From: Chania multitudinisentens RB-25
GTDB taxonomy: Bacteria; Pseudomonadota; Gammaproteobacteria; Enterobacterales; Enterobacteriaceae
DNA length: 64,000 bases
Assembly: GCF_000520015.2 (NCBI RefSeq)
Contig: NZ_CP007044.2
Span: 2,976,001-3,040,000, forward strand
Direction: 5' to 3'
Shown: positions 12,001-18,211 of the stretch, one piece after another
Layout of the letters: every line of letters begins with the position of its first letter
Numbering within the stretch: the stretch's first letter is position 1
Position numbers and translations under genes: made by a program
The notes under the pieces: model-generated
Seen by the model: the letters and a program-made list of their open reading frames with translations, nothing else
What the model was told of the DNA's origin: nothing
Database searches by the model: none

Positions 12001-13512
12001 AAGCCGATAGATAACACCGCGGCTTACGTGTTGAATGCGCAAATGCAACCCGTGCCGCCGGGGGCGGTCGGTGAGCTATTCATTGGCGGCGTTGGCGTGG
12101 CCAGAGGGTATTTGAATAATCAACCGTTGACGGATAAAGCCTTCCTGAGCAATCCATTCCAGACAGAGGATGAACAGCGCAGGGCCTACAACAGCCGGAT
12201 CTATAAAACCGGCGATGTGGTGCGTTATCTCAGCGATGATAATATTCAATATCTTGGCCGTAATGACTTCCAGGTTAAGGTCAGGGGCTATCGTATCGAG
12301 CTGGGCGAAATCGAGACTTGCCTGGCGAGCTACCCGGGTATTAATCATGCGGTGGTGATTGCCTATCAGCGTGGCGCTAACGATAAATATCTGGTCGCTT
12401 ACTATGTTTGCGCACAGGAAATTGGCAGTGAACTGCTGGGCGATCATCTGCGAGAGGCGCTTCCGGACTATATGGTGCCTGGCGTGTTTGTTCATTTAAC
12501 GGCGCTGCCGGTGACTTCAAACGGTAAGTTGAACAGAAAGGCGCTGCCTGAACCTAAGGTCACGCATTCTGTCACTTATGTTGCACCGGCCAACAAGATT
12601 GAAAAAACCTTGTGTGAGCTACTCGCCGATACGCTGCAAATCTCAGTGGAAGAAATCAGCATGGAGGACAACTTCTTCGCGCTGGGTGGCAACAGCATCC
12701 TGGCAATGCGCTTGAACAACCGGATTAACCAAGTGTTGAGGGTCAAGATCCGTTTGTTGGATATTATCAATGCCCGCACGCTAAAAGCGTTATCAAACGA
12801 GATTTCGCAGGCTCAAGGGAAATCCTTCGATGCTATCGTGCCGTTTAATAGCCTCACCAATAAGCCACAAATATTTATGATCCATCCAGGGATGGGTAAC
12901 TGTTCGGTCTACCAATCCTTAGCCAATCGGCTTAGCGATCGTTACTGCTGTTATGGGGTTGACTCGTATAACTTCTATCATGACCAGAAGATTGAACGGC
13001 TTGATGAATTAGCCCGTTATTATTTGCAACATATCGATCGCGTGCTCGATGTGAGCCAACCGGTCACTCTATTAGGGTGGTCGCTGGGTGGGAAGATCGC
13101 ATTGGAGATAGCGGCCCACTTGGAGGCGCGGGGCATTACATCGATCAAGATCTATCTGCTTGATACCTGGCTGTTAAACGAGGAGAGCTATCAGTTGAAT
13201 GAAGCCTCATCCAATCTGGACGAGATGATGGATCGGTTATCTATTCCTCATTATTTAAGACATAACGTCGAATCGGTCGTTTTATCCGATCGCCTATTGG
13301 ATGCACAACCGCTTTCGTCGGTGTTAAATCATGCGCAGATAGTGCTCTTTAAGGCAACCGAGGAGATCCAGGGCGAAGAATTCCAACAGTATCGCCATAA
13401 CAACATTGAAACGGGTGTGAAAAACATCGCTCAATTACGGACGTTTGAAATTGCAACCAGCCACTTTACCTTGCTGGAGAAGGAGGATGAGCTAATGAAC
13501 CTTATCGGCTAA
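1..13512 (+). CDS. Non-ribosomal peptide synthetase, 3' part (at least four modules, ends in thioesterase)
   Basis: Multimodular NRPS open at the left edge. The codons before the first ATG (position 7) are in frame, and the first visible residues (HQWNDT) are a typical C-to-A linker, so the true start lies upstream. Approximate domains, numbered from the ATG at 7: A1 1-510, T1 (Ser571), C2 625-1070 (HHIAFDGWS near 756), A2 1090-1590, T2 (GGDS, Ser1637), E 1690-2130 (HHLNIDAVSW near 1823), C3 2145-2590 (HHAILDGWS), A3 2610-3130, T3 (Ser3156), C4 3210-3655, A4 3670-4190, T4 (Ser4230), TE 4265-4500 (GWSLGG, Ser4359). The A4 pocket reads DVWHFSLVDK, the EntF serine code. A1 reads about DAYFLGVTFK (aliphatic-like); A2 (DALFIGCVFK) and A3 (DALFLGGVWK) match no code I recognise. 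The E domain predicts a D-residue at module 2. The product is unknown; it is released by the TE, linear or cyclised. Confidence 0.97.
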   Translation, partial: YQMMIHQWNDTGRPYAADKTLATLFEERVATSPDQIAVEFNQRALTYSQLNQQANQLAHYLQETCQIRANDLVGIYLDRSEQLVVAILAVLKAGGAYVPIDPDSPDERNGFIIADANVKAVLCHQHAVKALSDMAPGMPLIALDAPETAGQLAHYSTDNPCSKTRASDLAYVIYTSGTTGRPKGTLIEQRCVNRLVINPNYVELNEHDRILGISGYQFDASIYDIFGALLNGAVLVLVDKHNILDLQRFNQLIVERQITNFFVTTAFFNTLVDAALPALQSLSYVLFGGEQVSVSHVNRFRERYPQVKLVHVYGPTETTTFATSYLTNAASAAFNHTVPIGRPISNTQLYLLDNHLRPVPQGAIGELYIGGAGVGRGYLNNPQATADAFIATPLCSEADRARGENARLYKTGDRGRYLPDGNIEYLGRTDFQVKIRGFRIEPGEIEARLVEHPAIHQALVMARRNQDGHAHLTAYYVAQAPLEQDTLHDYLQQTLPEYMIPSALIHLTSLPMTVNGKVDRAALPVPTFEAQADRVAPQTATEHQLAEVFAELLGIAQGNLSVLDDFYRLGGNSILAIKLTGRLTRTLQKNVHVSDLFRLKSVRALAAFIDGEAQGSQIIQPPQITRPEEQRLSFAQERLWFIDSYEEGSNAYNIPLTLKLQAGTDPQYVAQALMKVVARHEALRTLILCDDEGQGYQQVVPAEAFSLTMEHTQCDSLPTLHDRLHDHQHRVFDLAGECPIAVHGYTLADTDYISIVIHHIAFDGWSVDLLLKELLHYYRVCAGEVTGELPLPAVQYREFALWQRHYLQGSMLERQLAYWHSKLADYEPLNLPTDHVRPLQMDYRGDDITFQLDAQTSADLRALAASLNVSLYTVLLSGYYLLLGVYSNQQDIVLGTPIAGRHYPGVEETMGLFVNTLVLRRQIDASQTVREFIDQTGLQVNEAHTHQDLPFEKLVEVLKTEKDSSRHPIFQVMFSLQSFGAAGRTAGEGRFTQYDAQDGAYKTAKFDLTVMMDDSEEAIGGVFNYATALFSAQTVQNYIATYRHILSQLSTLCDRGHSLSALQYLDPVQYEHLICQSNHTECDYPREMTIHERFEAQAARTPENIALVFEDVSLTYRQLNERANRLAAYLRTHFVLQPDDLIGLCLERSERMLVSILAVLKAGAAYVPFSPDMPAERMRWTIDNIQSSVILAELNSQETLAELIDTEKTTLLCVDDPQFMAKVAGQQVANQVTNTEAGNLIYVIFTSGTTGTPKGVMIEHRSVANLIEAQRNVFGTEICQAGEQVKHYLLYSNYTFDAHVLDVFSPLLSGHCLHMLSDEVRLNFGTLAAYVKQHAIDVGFVPPALLNNNETLKLSTLIVGGEVANSSVMERYTEQGVKVVNCYGPTETTVFVTSNVFQPGDHNTLIGQPINNAGAYILERNLRPVPVGAVGELYISGDCVGRGYLNNPDATHQAFIANPFQHHEDQARGRHDRLYKTGDVVRYLHDGNIDYIGRADSQVKIRGFRIELAEIENCLTQDPRVEQVVVLAQQQDPGHKLLVAYYVSPEELPADTLSEHLQQRLPAYMIPAAYVHLTALPMTINNKLDRRALPVPMFTDEANYVAPGNESEMLVCRVFAQVLQLKESAVGITDDFFRLGGDSISSIQLANKLKQLSGYHLTVKDIFAYRTAKALSAYLLKCQGDNAAVIQSEQGMLAGELPLLPIQRWFFQAVESGRLPESGHWNQAFMVKVPALDVELLRLSVAKLLEYHDVLRVVYVSDPVAGHYRQTIATLPFDAINQHDFTTVQLEAQLTAWQNRFDLEQGPLCHIGYIAGYDNQTARIHVAVHHLNIDAVSWRIIKDDLHRLYQFFAEQAERLDTTVDAQTILGPKGTSYRQWVNELQNYPAVAVKNHQDEREYWDSLTADLPAWHQRLAAHRVGKLNRTTICLSPEHTNSLLREVHPIYHTEVNDILLTVLADALSQLVGGDSQYVLLEGHGREAIFDQVDINNTVGWFTCMYPVNLRVEHSNIVHNLPLIKERLRAPAHHGLGYGVLFDYPAQSMPAVTFNYLGQFDGEQRDGEWSFVKDSAGTAVSPHNRTTDFLALNGGVLNGQLQFLVEGELSAEQLEFFATTYQQRLIQLIDGLKQSPRSYLTESDVNGVVSAEALADIQQHEEVTAIYPANSLQQGFIYHYVLQGDIDNAYRTQMVWHYHNALNIERLKQAWQCSQAKYPALRLRFSWQEEFVQIVDKQGAFGWQFIDISERDEAAQASAIAELIAQDQQVSFDLSAKGLFRLYLVKCSAEHYVCLFNNHHAILDGWSLPILLNDVHHNYLVLQQGNTPQPQEDTSYLNAQALLQVVGQETELFWQNYLGAVEMQENLGGLLKPEMKNINLTEHKHVQDPQAVSTAFSGELYTGLKVLSRQHGVTLNALMQYCWHQQLSVYSHADLTIVGMTVSGRTLPVDDIEQSVGLYINTLPVVLAHADEAIIDTVKRLQGHINDINSYSNINLSKLQDAGVRLFNSLFVFENYPFQDNGDDSPFKLVFEHSEEKLDYPLGVTVFEKDERIEFKINYAGELFSRSAIEGVLQGIRLTLQQLIADPAIRPQALSLLSEAEYRQRVTSQPLSRVAVERNKLVGQLFEEQAARTPDHLALVYQDTRLTYRELNQRANQLAAYLRVNFAVHPDSAIALYFDKSEYMVIAMLAVLKAGAAYVPISPQAPADRVSMLVDDIKPVLILTHQCHSERLATLLPNGDSTLLEIDNLQLAKRLAEHDDGNILPATQPTDLAYVIYTSGTTGRPKGVMIEHHSLVNLAKAQSDWLAMNTDAEQLNTLWYSEYVFDAHALDVFCALLNGHCLHILAEHLRFDFAALSDYIREHAIDFAFMPPALLAQNELLALSTLLVGGESIDATLVDRYCEAGVRLINGYGPSETTVWATARLYQPGDANTNIGQAINNVCVYLLDEYLRPVPQGAIGEIYIGGAGVGRGYLNNPQATADAFIANPLCSEADRARGENARLYKTGDRGRYLPDGNIEYLGRNDFQIKIRGFRIEPGEIEARLVEHPAIHQALVMARRNQAGYAHLTAYYVAQAPLELATLHDHLQQTLPDYMIPLALIHLTSLPMTVNGKVDRAALPVPTFEAQADRVAPQTATEHQLAEVFAELLGIAQGNLSVLDDFYRLGGNSILAIKLTGRLTRTLQKNVHVSDLFRLKSVRALAAFIDGEAQGSQIIQPPQLTRPEEQRLSFAQERLWFIDSYEEGSNAYNIPLTLKLQAGTDPQYVAQALMKVVARHEALRTLILCDDEGQGYQQVVPAEAFSLTMEHTQCDSLPTLHDRLHDHQHRVFDLAGECPIAVHGYTLAGTDYISIVIHHIAFDGWSVDLLLKELLHYYRVCAGEVTGELPLPAVQYREFALWQRHYLQGSMLERQLAYWHSKLADYEPLNLPTDHVRPLQMDYRGDDITFQLDAQTSADLRALAASLNVSLYTVLLSGYYLLLGVYSNQQDIVLGTPIAGRHYPGVEETMGLFVNTLVLRRQIDASQTVREFIDQTGLQVNEAHTHQDLPFEKLVEVLKTEKDSSRHPIFQVMFSLQSFGAAGRTAGEGRFTQYDAQDGAYKAAKFDLTVMMDDSEEAIGGVFNYATALFSAQTVQNYIATYRQILSQLSTLCDRGRSLSALQYLDPAQYEHLICQSNHTECDYPQEMTIHGMFEAQAARTPENIALVFEDVSLTYRQLNERANRLTAYLRERFGISNGDLVALCQDRSEHMLVAILAILKAGAAYVPLDPLAPDDRVSYMLENAGINTILIAQLGEEKASTLAASGRHIVDLSDEQTSSDIARYPGENQLWSVHSSELAYIIYTSGTTGNPKGVMLEHHSVINRIVWMHKQYPIISGDRILQKTNYTFDVSVWELFWANWYGACIVFASQAAYKDNVYLAELIEREQVTTLHFVPSMLSAFLETLEGQSALQAKLASLNYLFCSGEALNVAEVRKCQRLIPHCQIHNLYGPTEATVDVLFYDCNSPSIDDVLIGKPIDNTAAYVLNAQMQPVPPGAVGELFIGGVGVARGYLNNQPLTDKAFLSNPFQTEDEQRRAYNSRIYKTGDVVRYLSDDNIQYLGRNDFQVKVRGYRIELGEIETCLASYPGINHAVVIAYQRGANDKYLVAYYVCAQEIGSELLGDHLREALPDYMVPGVFVHLTALPVTSNGKLNRKALPEPKVTHSVTYVAPANKIEKTLCELLADTLQISVEEISMEDNFFALGGNSILAMRLNNRINQVLRVKIRLLDIINARTLKALSNEISQAQGKSFDAIVPFNSLTNKPQIFMIHPGMGNCSVYQSLANRLSDRYCCYGVDSYNFYHDQKIERLDELARYYLQHIDRVLDVSQPVTLLGWSLGGKIALEIAAHLEARGITSIKIYLLDTWLLNEESYQLNEASSNLDEMMDRLSIPHYLRHNVESVVLSDRLLDAQPLSSVLNHAQIVLFKATEEIQGEEFQQYRHNNIETGVKNIAQLRTFEIATSHFTLLEKEDELMNLIG
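1066..3378 (+). repeat. Intragenic NRPS direct repeat, copy 1 (end of A1, T1, C2, start of A2)
   Basis: About 2.3 kb nearly identical to 8821-11133 at a constant offset of 7755 bases. Only scattered substitutions are visible over the T-C core. Identity fades into ordinary A-domain divergence on both sides. It marks a recent duplication or gene conversion between modules. Confidence 0.93.
8821..11133 (+). repeat. Intragenic NRPS direct repeat, copy 2 (end of A3, T3, C4, start of A4)
   Basis: Partner of 1066-3378. The substrate-selecting cores of A1 versus A3 and A2 versus A4 differ clearly, while the shared T-C block is almost unchanged. That pattern fits homogenisation of the non-selective part of the assembly line. 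Confidence 0.93.
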
Positions 13513-13548
13513 CCGATTGCTGATAAAGTGGCAATGGGCTTAATGTGT

Positions 13549-13570
13549 AGGGTCGAACATGTTCGACCCT
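13549..13570. terminator. Perfect 22-nt palindrome after the NRPS gene
   Basis: Two 11-base arms (AGGGTCGAACA and its complement) with no loop, followed by ATTTAA, 37 bases after the NRPS stop. It may act as a terminator or processing hairpin before the PPTase gene, but there is no long T-run. Confidence 0.5.
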
Positions 13571-13671
13571 ATTTAATCCATTGATTATCCATTCGATGGC
13601 CATATGCCGCTAAACGGGCGCAGCATTATGCGAGAGCGGCAAGGGTTTGTCCGTGAACGGATGAAATAACG

Positions 13672-14325
13672 GTGAATTATATTTACTGCTCCCGCATTGA
13701 TGGGCTAAGTAGAGAACGGCTTTATTCTCAACGACATTTATTGGACCGAAATCAGCAAACTACATTCGATCAATTCAGATTTGATGATGACAAACGCCGA
13801 ATGTTATTGGCGAGAATGCTATTGCGCTATGTATTAACCAAGCATGAAGGATATCAAGACCCTCACTTTCCTTATCTGCACTATAATCAGTATGGCAAGC
13901 CAGCGGTTATGGGGATGATGGGCGGGTTTAATATTTCACATGCGGGTGTCTGGGCCGTGTGCGCTTATAACCCCCTGGGGGATATTGGCGTTGATATTGA
14001 AAAAAGGGTTCCGATTGATATACACGATTATAAGGAAGTGCTAACGACAGATGAGTTTTCCGCGCTGATGCAGAATAACAACAACGTTGATTTTTTTCGC
14101 CTGTGGTCGTTAAAAGAGGCCATCATCAAAGCGGATGGTCGTGGCTTTTATTTATCGCCGATCACGTTCAACTTGCCTTACCCTTTGGTCAATGGGGTAG
14201 GTATCAAGGTCGCTGGAAAATGCTGGCACCTGTACTCACAGGAAATTGAGGAGGAGTATGTGCTAGCTGCCGCATCAGCATCTTATAAAACCACCGTGTT
14301 TTTTTTGCCTTCTGACGTACTTTAG
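13672..14325 (+). CDS. Sfp/HetI-type 4'-phosphopantetheinyl transferase
   Basis: Transfers phosphopantetheine from CoA to the carrier-domain serines of an NRPS. The 217-residue length is typical of the family. Signature motifs are GVDIEKR (Mg2+ and CoA binding, residues about 104-110) and WSLKEAIIKADGRG (about 145-158). The start is GTG at 13672, with only a weak purine stretch (GGATGAAATAA) upstream and no better ATG. It lies 160 bases downstream of the NRPS on the same strand, so it is probably the dedicated activator of that synthetase. It is separate from the EntD-type enzyme at 16751. The region is more AT-rich than the NRPS. Confidence 0.93.
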   Translation: MNYIYCSRIDGLSRERLYSQRHLLDRNQQTTFDQFRFDDDKRRMLLARMLLRYVLTKHEGYQDPHFPYLHYNQYGKPAVMGMMGGFNISHAGVWAVCAYNPLGDIGVDIEKRVPIDIHDYKEVLTTDEFSALMQNNNNVDFFRLWSLKEAIIKADGRGFYLSPITFNLPYPLVNGVGIKVAGKCWHLYSQEIEEEYVLAAASASYKTTVFFLPSDVL

Positions 14326-14345
14326 CCCGATTTGAGGGCTTTATT
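14324..14345. terminator. Rho-independent terminator after the PPTase gene
   Basis: AGCCC, a 7-base loop, then GGGCT followed by TTATT, directly overlapping the PPTase stop. A short stem but well placed. Confidence 0.55.
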
Positions 14346-14500
14346 AGAAAGCCAGAAAACCGCCATAGGCGGCTCCGTGTGAAACCAGGAGTACGTTACC
14401 GCCCCCTTGAGCAGTGGTCTCCTCAGTAATAGCTTTTAACTCAGATTGCATACGCGCTCTGACGGTGGCAAACGTTTCAGCTTCACCGCTGGTATCTACC
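14344..14500 (-). pseudogene. C-terminal fragment of a histidine-phosphatase-like protein
   Basis: Minus-strand reading gives about 50 residues with VRARMQSELKAI and GGGNVLLVSHGAA, resembling the second half of phosphoglycerate-mutase-like histidine phosphatases, where a VSHG block carries the second catalytic His. The reading opens abruptly at the end of the integrase remnant and stops about ten residues after VSHG, so both ends are missing. It looks like island cargo fused to the integrase by deletion. The assignment rests on a short match. Confidence 0.4.
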
Positions 14501-14934
14501 AGAGAAAATCAGCCGTGGTGATCTTGGTAATGGACCGTTTTCCCAAAGACGGGAACAGATACATTTCAAGATTTCGCAAAATGCGGGTTGAATGCGTGTA
14601 AGACCAGGTGCGGTTGTTTTTGTGCCAGGCGCGAGCCACCTCTTCCAGCGTTTTGCCCACTTGTCTGGCCTGTTTTTCATGACGACGAGTTTGTCCTGGA
14701 TCATTACCTTGAGCCAGTTCGGCGCGTGAGTCATCGCGTAGTTTTCTGGCCAACGTTAAAGAAACGGCAGGGTAGGCACCAAAGGCCAGCTTCCTTTCTT
14801 TTCCGTCATATCAGTACTTGAGATACCAGAGTTTTGAGCCGTTGGGTTTAACCAGAAGGTATAGACCAGCGCTATCAATTATCTGGTTTGTCTTGGGGCT
14901 TGGTACGACGTAGAACAGTATCAGAGATTGACAT
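14501..14934 (-). pseudogene. P4-type tyrosine integrase, truncated and disrupted
   Basis: N-terminal part of a prophage-P4-like integrase reading towards lower coordinates away from tRNA-Asn #1, the normal position for such an enzyme. Recognisable pieces are MSISDTVLRRTKPQDKPDN at the start (ATG at 14934), then SAGLYLLVKPNGSKLWYLKY, then LAFGAYPAVSLTLARKLRDD and WHKNNRTWSYTHSTRILRN. There is a frameshift after KPDN, an in-frame TGA after WYLKY, and the whole catalytic C-terminal domain is missing. The gene cannot make an active recombinase. It marks the NRPS block as the remains of an island inserted at tRNA-Asn. Confidence 0.85.
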
Positions 14935-15096
14935 TTGGGAGCCTCGATATTATCGAACCGAACAGGCCCCTAATAAAGCCCCCAAAAGTATTGGCAGTCA
15001 ACGTAACAATATGGAATACAGTGTAACCCTATTCACATATAACATGTTGATTTTAAAGCTTCCATGGACATCAGCAGACATCACTGGAATAGAAAT

Positions 15097-15172
15097 TGGC
15101 TCCTCTGACTGGACTCGAACCAGTGACATACGGATTAACAGTCCGCCGTTCTACCGACTGAACTACAGAGGA
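15097..15172 (-). tRNA. tRNA-Asn (anticodon GTT), copy 1
   Basis: 76 nt including CCA, in the minus orientation, matching the enterobacterial tRNA-Asn from memory (acceptor TCCTCTG, anticodon loop CTGTTAATC, T-loop GGTTCGAGTCC). An integrase remnant lies off its 3' end, so it is the attachment site of the NRPS-side island. It is identical to the copy at 48737-48812. Confidence 0.98.
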
Positions 15173-15190
15173 ATCGTGTGAACGAGCAGA

Positions 15191-15219
15191 ATCATAGCGG
15201 GGGAGGAATGGGAAGTCAA
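15191..15219 (-). promoter_or_regulatory. Sigma-70 promoter of tRNA-Asn copy 1
   Basis: On the minus strand, TTGACT, a 17-base spacer, then TATGAT, ending 18 bases before the tRNA 5' end. Near-consensus and correctly placed. Confidence 0.8.
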
Positions 15220-15435
15220 AGGAGGATTGCGCATTCTATGGTTGTTTGCTTATAGAATGCACAACTCGTTGAGAATTTGGCATATTTAGCCAGATACTGT
15301 GATTTTTAAACGCGCTGATAAGGCCATGTTGTCAGTTAGCTGACTTATGTCACACACTTTCGTACTTAACCCCTCCATCATGGCTGGCTAAACGTTAACA
15401 TGTTAAGAGTCATCATTTTTCAGGAGCCTCTGTCG

Positions 15436-16665
15436 ATGAGAAGAAAAACGTTATTATTTTGCCTGCCGCTGTTATTTACCGGCTCGGTGCTTGCTGAGAA
15501 TTTGGATTATCAACTGGAACAGGTGTTGGTGATGAGCCGCCATAACCTGCGTGCGCCGTTGGCAAATAATGGTGGTGTACTGGTGCAATCAACCCCACAA
15601 ACTTGGCCACAATGGGATACGCCGGGGGGATACTTGACCACCAAAGGCGGTGTACTGGAAGTGTATATGGGGCACTATTTCAATGCGTGGCTGAAACAGG
15701 TAGGGGTATTGCCCGCGGAAGGGTGCCCGGCCAACGAGAGTGTGTATATTTATGCCAACAGTTTGCAGCGTACCGTGGCTACCGCTCAATTCTTTAGTAA
15801 CGGTGCGTTCCCAGGCTGCGACATCAGTATCCATCATCAGAACAAAATGGGGGAAATGGACCCGACGTTTAACCCAATTATCACCGACAGCAGTGATGCG
15901 TTTAACCAGCAGGCATTGAGTGCAATGAATACCACGCTGGCTTCGCTGAAGCTGGATGCCTCTTACAAGCAACTGGCACAAATTATCGATTATCCTAATT
16001 CCCCGGCCTGCAAGGTGGATATGCAGTGCGATCTCGCCAGCGGGTTAAACCAAATGAGTGCGATACCAGGGAAAGAGCCAGGGGTTTCTGGCCCGTTGAG
16101 GGTAGGGAATTCGCTGGTAGATGCCTTCATGCTGCAATATTACGAAGGTTTCCCGATGAAGGATGTTGCCTGGGGCAAGATTATGACGCCATATCAATGG
16201 CAGCAACTGGCGAAATTGAAGGATGGCTATCAAGACTCGCTGTTTACCTCGCCGGTGGTGGCGCAAAATGTGGCTAAACCGTTGCTGACCTACATTAACT
16301 CGGCGTTAATAAGCGAGCGCAAAGCCAATTCACCGAAACTGACCCTGTTGGTGGGGCATGATTCCAATATTGCTTCGCTGCTGTCAGCGATGAAATTCAA
16401 ACCTTATCATTTGCCACATCAATACGAAAAAACACCAATTGGTGGCAAGTTGGTATTTCAGCGTTGGCACGATAATAGGGTTGACCGCGATCTGTTGAAG
16501 ATTGAGTATGTTTATCAATCTATTGAGCAGTTGCGTAATGCAATACCGCTGACGTTGAATCACCCACCGCAGCGCGTCATCATGGTCTTGGAAGGTTGCC
16601 CAGTGAATGAAGAAGGCTTCTGTGCCTGGAGTGATTTTGAAAAAACCATGAAGGATATCCTGTAA
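15436..16665 (+). CDS. agp: Periplasmic glucose-1-phosphatase (histidine acid phosphatase)
   Basis: Histidine acid phosphatase of the Agp type, which hydrolyses glucose-1-phosphate (and phytate slowly) in the periplasm. ATG at 15436 was chosen over the in-frame ATG at 15400 because it follows AGGAG by 10 bases and begins directly with a signal peptide (basic MRRK, hydrophobic LLFCLPLLF, cleavage near VLA-E). The mature protein carries the Agp-type active-site variant SRHNLRAP near residue 31 and the proton-donor motif GHDSN near 310. At 409 residues it is close to E. coli Agp (413). A hairpin terminator follows. It is a housekeeping gene next to the island border. Confidence 0.95.
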   Translation: MRRKTLLFCLPLLFTGSVLAENLDYQLEQVLVMSRHNLRAPLANNGGVLVQSTPQTWPQWDTPGGYLTTKGGVLEVYMGHYFNAWLKQVGVLPAEGCPANESVYIYANSLQRTVATAQFFSNGAFPGCDISIHHQNKMGEMDPTFNPIITDSSDAFNQQALSAMNTTLASLKLDASYKQLAQIIDYPNSPACKVDMQCDLASGLNQMSAIPGKEPGVSGPLRVGNSLVDAFMLQYYEGFPMKDVAWGKIMTPYQWQQLAKLKDGYQDSLFTSPVVAQNVAKPLLTYINSALISERKANSPKLTLLVGHDSNIASLLSAMKFKPYHLPHQYEKTPIGGKLVFQRWHDNRVDRDLLKIEYVYQSIEQLRNAIPLTLNHPPQRVIMVLEGCPVNEEGFCAWSDFEKTMKDIL

Positions 16666-16672
16666 TTCTTGT

Positions 16673-16704
16673 TCCTCTCCCGTAGCAAGGAGAGGAAAAC
16701 TTTT
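16673..16704 (+). terminator. Rho-independent terminator after agp
   Basis: TCCTCTCC, an 8-base loop, then GGAGAGGA followed by AAACTTTTG, starting 8 bases after the agp stop. Confidence 0.75.
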
Positions 16705-16750
16705 GTTCTGCCTGGCAACGGCGTCTACACTGCCTTTTTGCTCCTTTATC

Positions 16751-17458
16751 ATGGATGATGCTGTGTTCTCTCCTTTTATTACCGATCTTGAGTTTTTGAC
16801 TTTTGCTGATTACCCAGGGCTGATTGCTCGTTGCTGTTTTTCTACGGCAGCTTATCGCGACGAAGCGTTTCCGTTGGTGGGGATCGATCTCCCTGAACAT
16901 TTAGTTTCCGCAGTGCCGAAACGCCGGGCAGAATATCTGGCCGGGCGCTATTTGGCACGACAGGTGTTGGGAGAATTAGGGCATCACAATTTTACGCTCC
17001 TGCGCGGTGAAGATCGCGCCCCGCTGTGGCCACAAGGAATTGCGGGGGCGATCAGCCATAATACGGATATGGCGTTGTGCGCGGTTCACCGTGAAAACGG
17101 CATGGGAGGGATTGGTATTGATGTGGAAACACGAATGCTGAGCAAACGTGCCGAAGCTTTGTGGAGCGGAATTGTCAGTAAAGAAGAATGTGCGTGGTTA
17201 CGCCAACAGCCACAGGCTTTCGATCAACTGCTGACGCTGGTATTTTCCGCTAAGGAGAGCCTGTTTAAGGCGTTGTATCCGCAAGTCCGCCATTATTTTG
17301 ATTTTCTTGACGCACGTTTTATTCAATTGAATCTGCAGCAACAAACCTTTGAACTGGAGTTGCTAAAAACCTTGACGCCACAGTGCCACATTGGGCGCCG
17401 GTTCACCGGGCACTTTTTGTTTGAAGATGACACCATAACAACGATGATTTATTTTTAA
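16751..17458 (+). CDS. entD: EntD-type 4'-phosphopantetheinyl transferase
   Basis: Activates carrier domains, classically those of enterobactin synthetase. ATG at 16751 gives 235 residues, the EntD size; the 16 extra codons back to 16703 overlap the agp terminator. Motifs are KRRAEYLAGRYLA (about 54-66), GIDVE (about 117-121) and FSAKESLFKALYP (about 164-176), the EntD signature. No siderophore genes lie beside it in this window. The genome thus has at least two PPTases, this one and the Sfp-type enzyme at 13672. Confidence 0.9.
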   Translation: MDDAVFSPFITDLEFLTFADYPGLIARCCFSTAAYRDEAFPLVGIDLPEHLVSAVPKRRAEYLAGRYLARQVLGELGHHNFTLLRGEDRAPLWPQGIAGAISHNTDMALCAVHRENGMGGIGIDVETRMLSKRAEALWSGIVSKEECAWLRQQPQAFDQLLTLVFSAKESLFKALYPQVRHYFDFLDARFIQLNLQQQTFELELLKTLTPQCHIGRRFTGHFLFEDDTITTMIYF

Positions 17459-17560
17459 ATCAATTGATGGTGTGTAGCTCCCAACAGCAATGGTTCTAGA
17501 GTGTTGGACAAGTGATGTTGAGCCGTTAGAATAAAAACTGTGTATTTACACAGGATTTTA

Positions 17561-18211
17561 ATGATGACGCTTGATCTCTTTGAAGATGCCTTACCATCGC
17601 CATGGCGTGAAGATATTGCACCAGGGGCGGTGGTACTGCATGGCTTTGTGCGTGAGCATGGCCCGGAATTGCTGGCTGCAATAAATCGGGTAGTGGCACA
17701 GGTGCCATGGCGACATTTCACCACGCCGGGCGGTTTTACCATGTCGGTGGCGATGAGTTGGTGTGGTAACGGCTGGAGCAGCAGCAGACAGGGTTACCGC
17801 TATTCCACACACGACTCGGTGAGCGGTAAATGCTGGCCAGCGATCCCGGCTATTCTGATGGCGCTGGCAGATGAAGCAGCGCAGCAAGCGGGGTTTGGCC
17901 ACTACGTGCCAGATTCTTGCCTGATTAACCGTTACGATCCTGGCAGCAAACTTTCGTTGCATCAGGATAAAGATGAGCACGATTTCAGCGCGCCGATTGT
18001 CTCAGTATCTCTAGGGTTGCCCGCGGTATTCCAGTTCGGTGGTTTGCAGCGCAGCGATAAAACACAGCGTATCCCACTGGTGCATGGTGATGTGGTGGTG
18101 TGGGGAGGCCCCTCGCGCCTGTGTTTCCACGGTATTATGCCAGTGAAAGAAGGCTATCATTCACTGGTGGGGCCTCACCGTATCAATATCACCTTGCGTA
18201 AGGCTTTTTAG
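17561..18211 (+). CDS. alkB: AlkB, 2-oxoglutarate/Fe(II) DNA-repair dioxygenase
   Basis: Oxidatively demethylates 1-methyladenine and 3-methylcytosine in DNA. ATG at 17561 gives 216 residues, the same as E. coli AlkB. The first codons form a tandem ATG-ATG, and CAGGA lies 5 bases upstream. Iron ligands are visible in LHQDKDE (HxD, about residues 130-136) and in the distal His of CFHGI; the 2-oxoglutarate-binding Arg is in the C-terminal NITLRKAF. The nucleotide-lid region GYRYS is present. It stands alone rather than behind ada, so alkylation induction cannot be inferred here. Confidence 0.95.
   Translation: MMTLDLFEDALPSPWREDIAPGAVVLHGFVREHGPELLAAINRVVAQVPWRHFTTPGGFTMSVAMSWCGNGWSSSRQGYRYSTHDSVSGKCWPAIPAILMALADEAAQQAGFGHYVPDSCLINRYDPGSKLSLHQDKDEHDFSAPIVSVSLGLPAVFQFGGLQRSDKTQRIPLVHGDVVVWGGPSRLCFHGIMPVKEGYHSLVGPHRINITLRKAF

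Noticed and set aside
14888..15181. 97-residue plus-strand frame reading through tRNA-Asn
   Set aside because: It crosses the integrase start and the tRNA gene; not coding.
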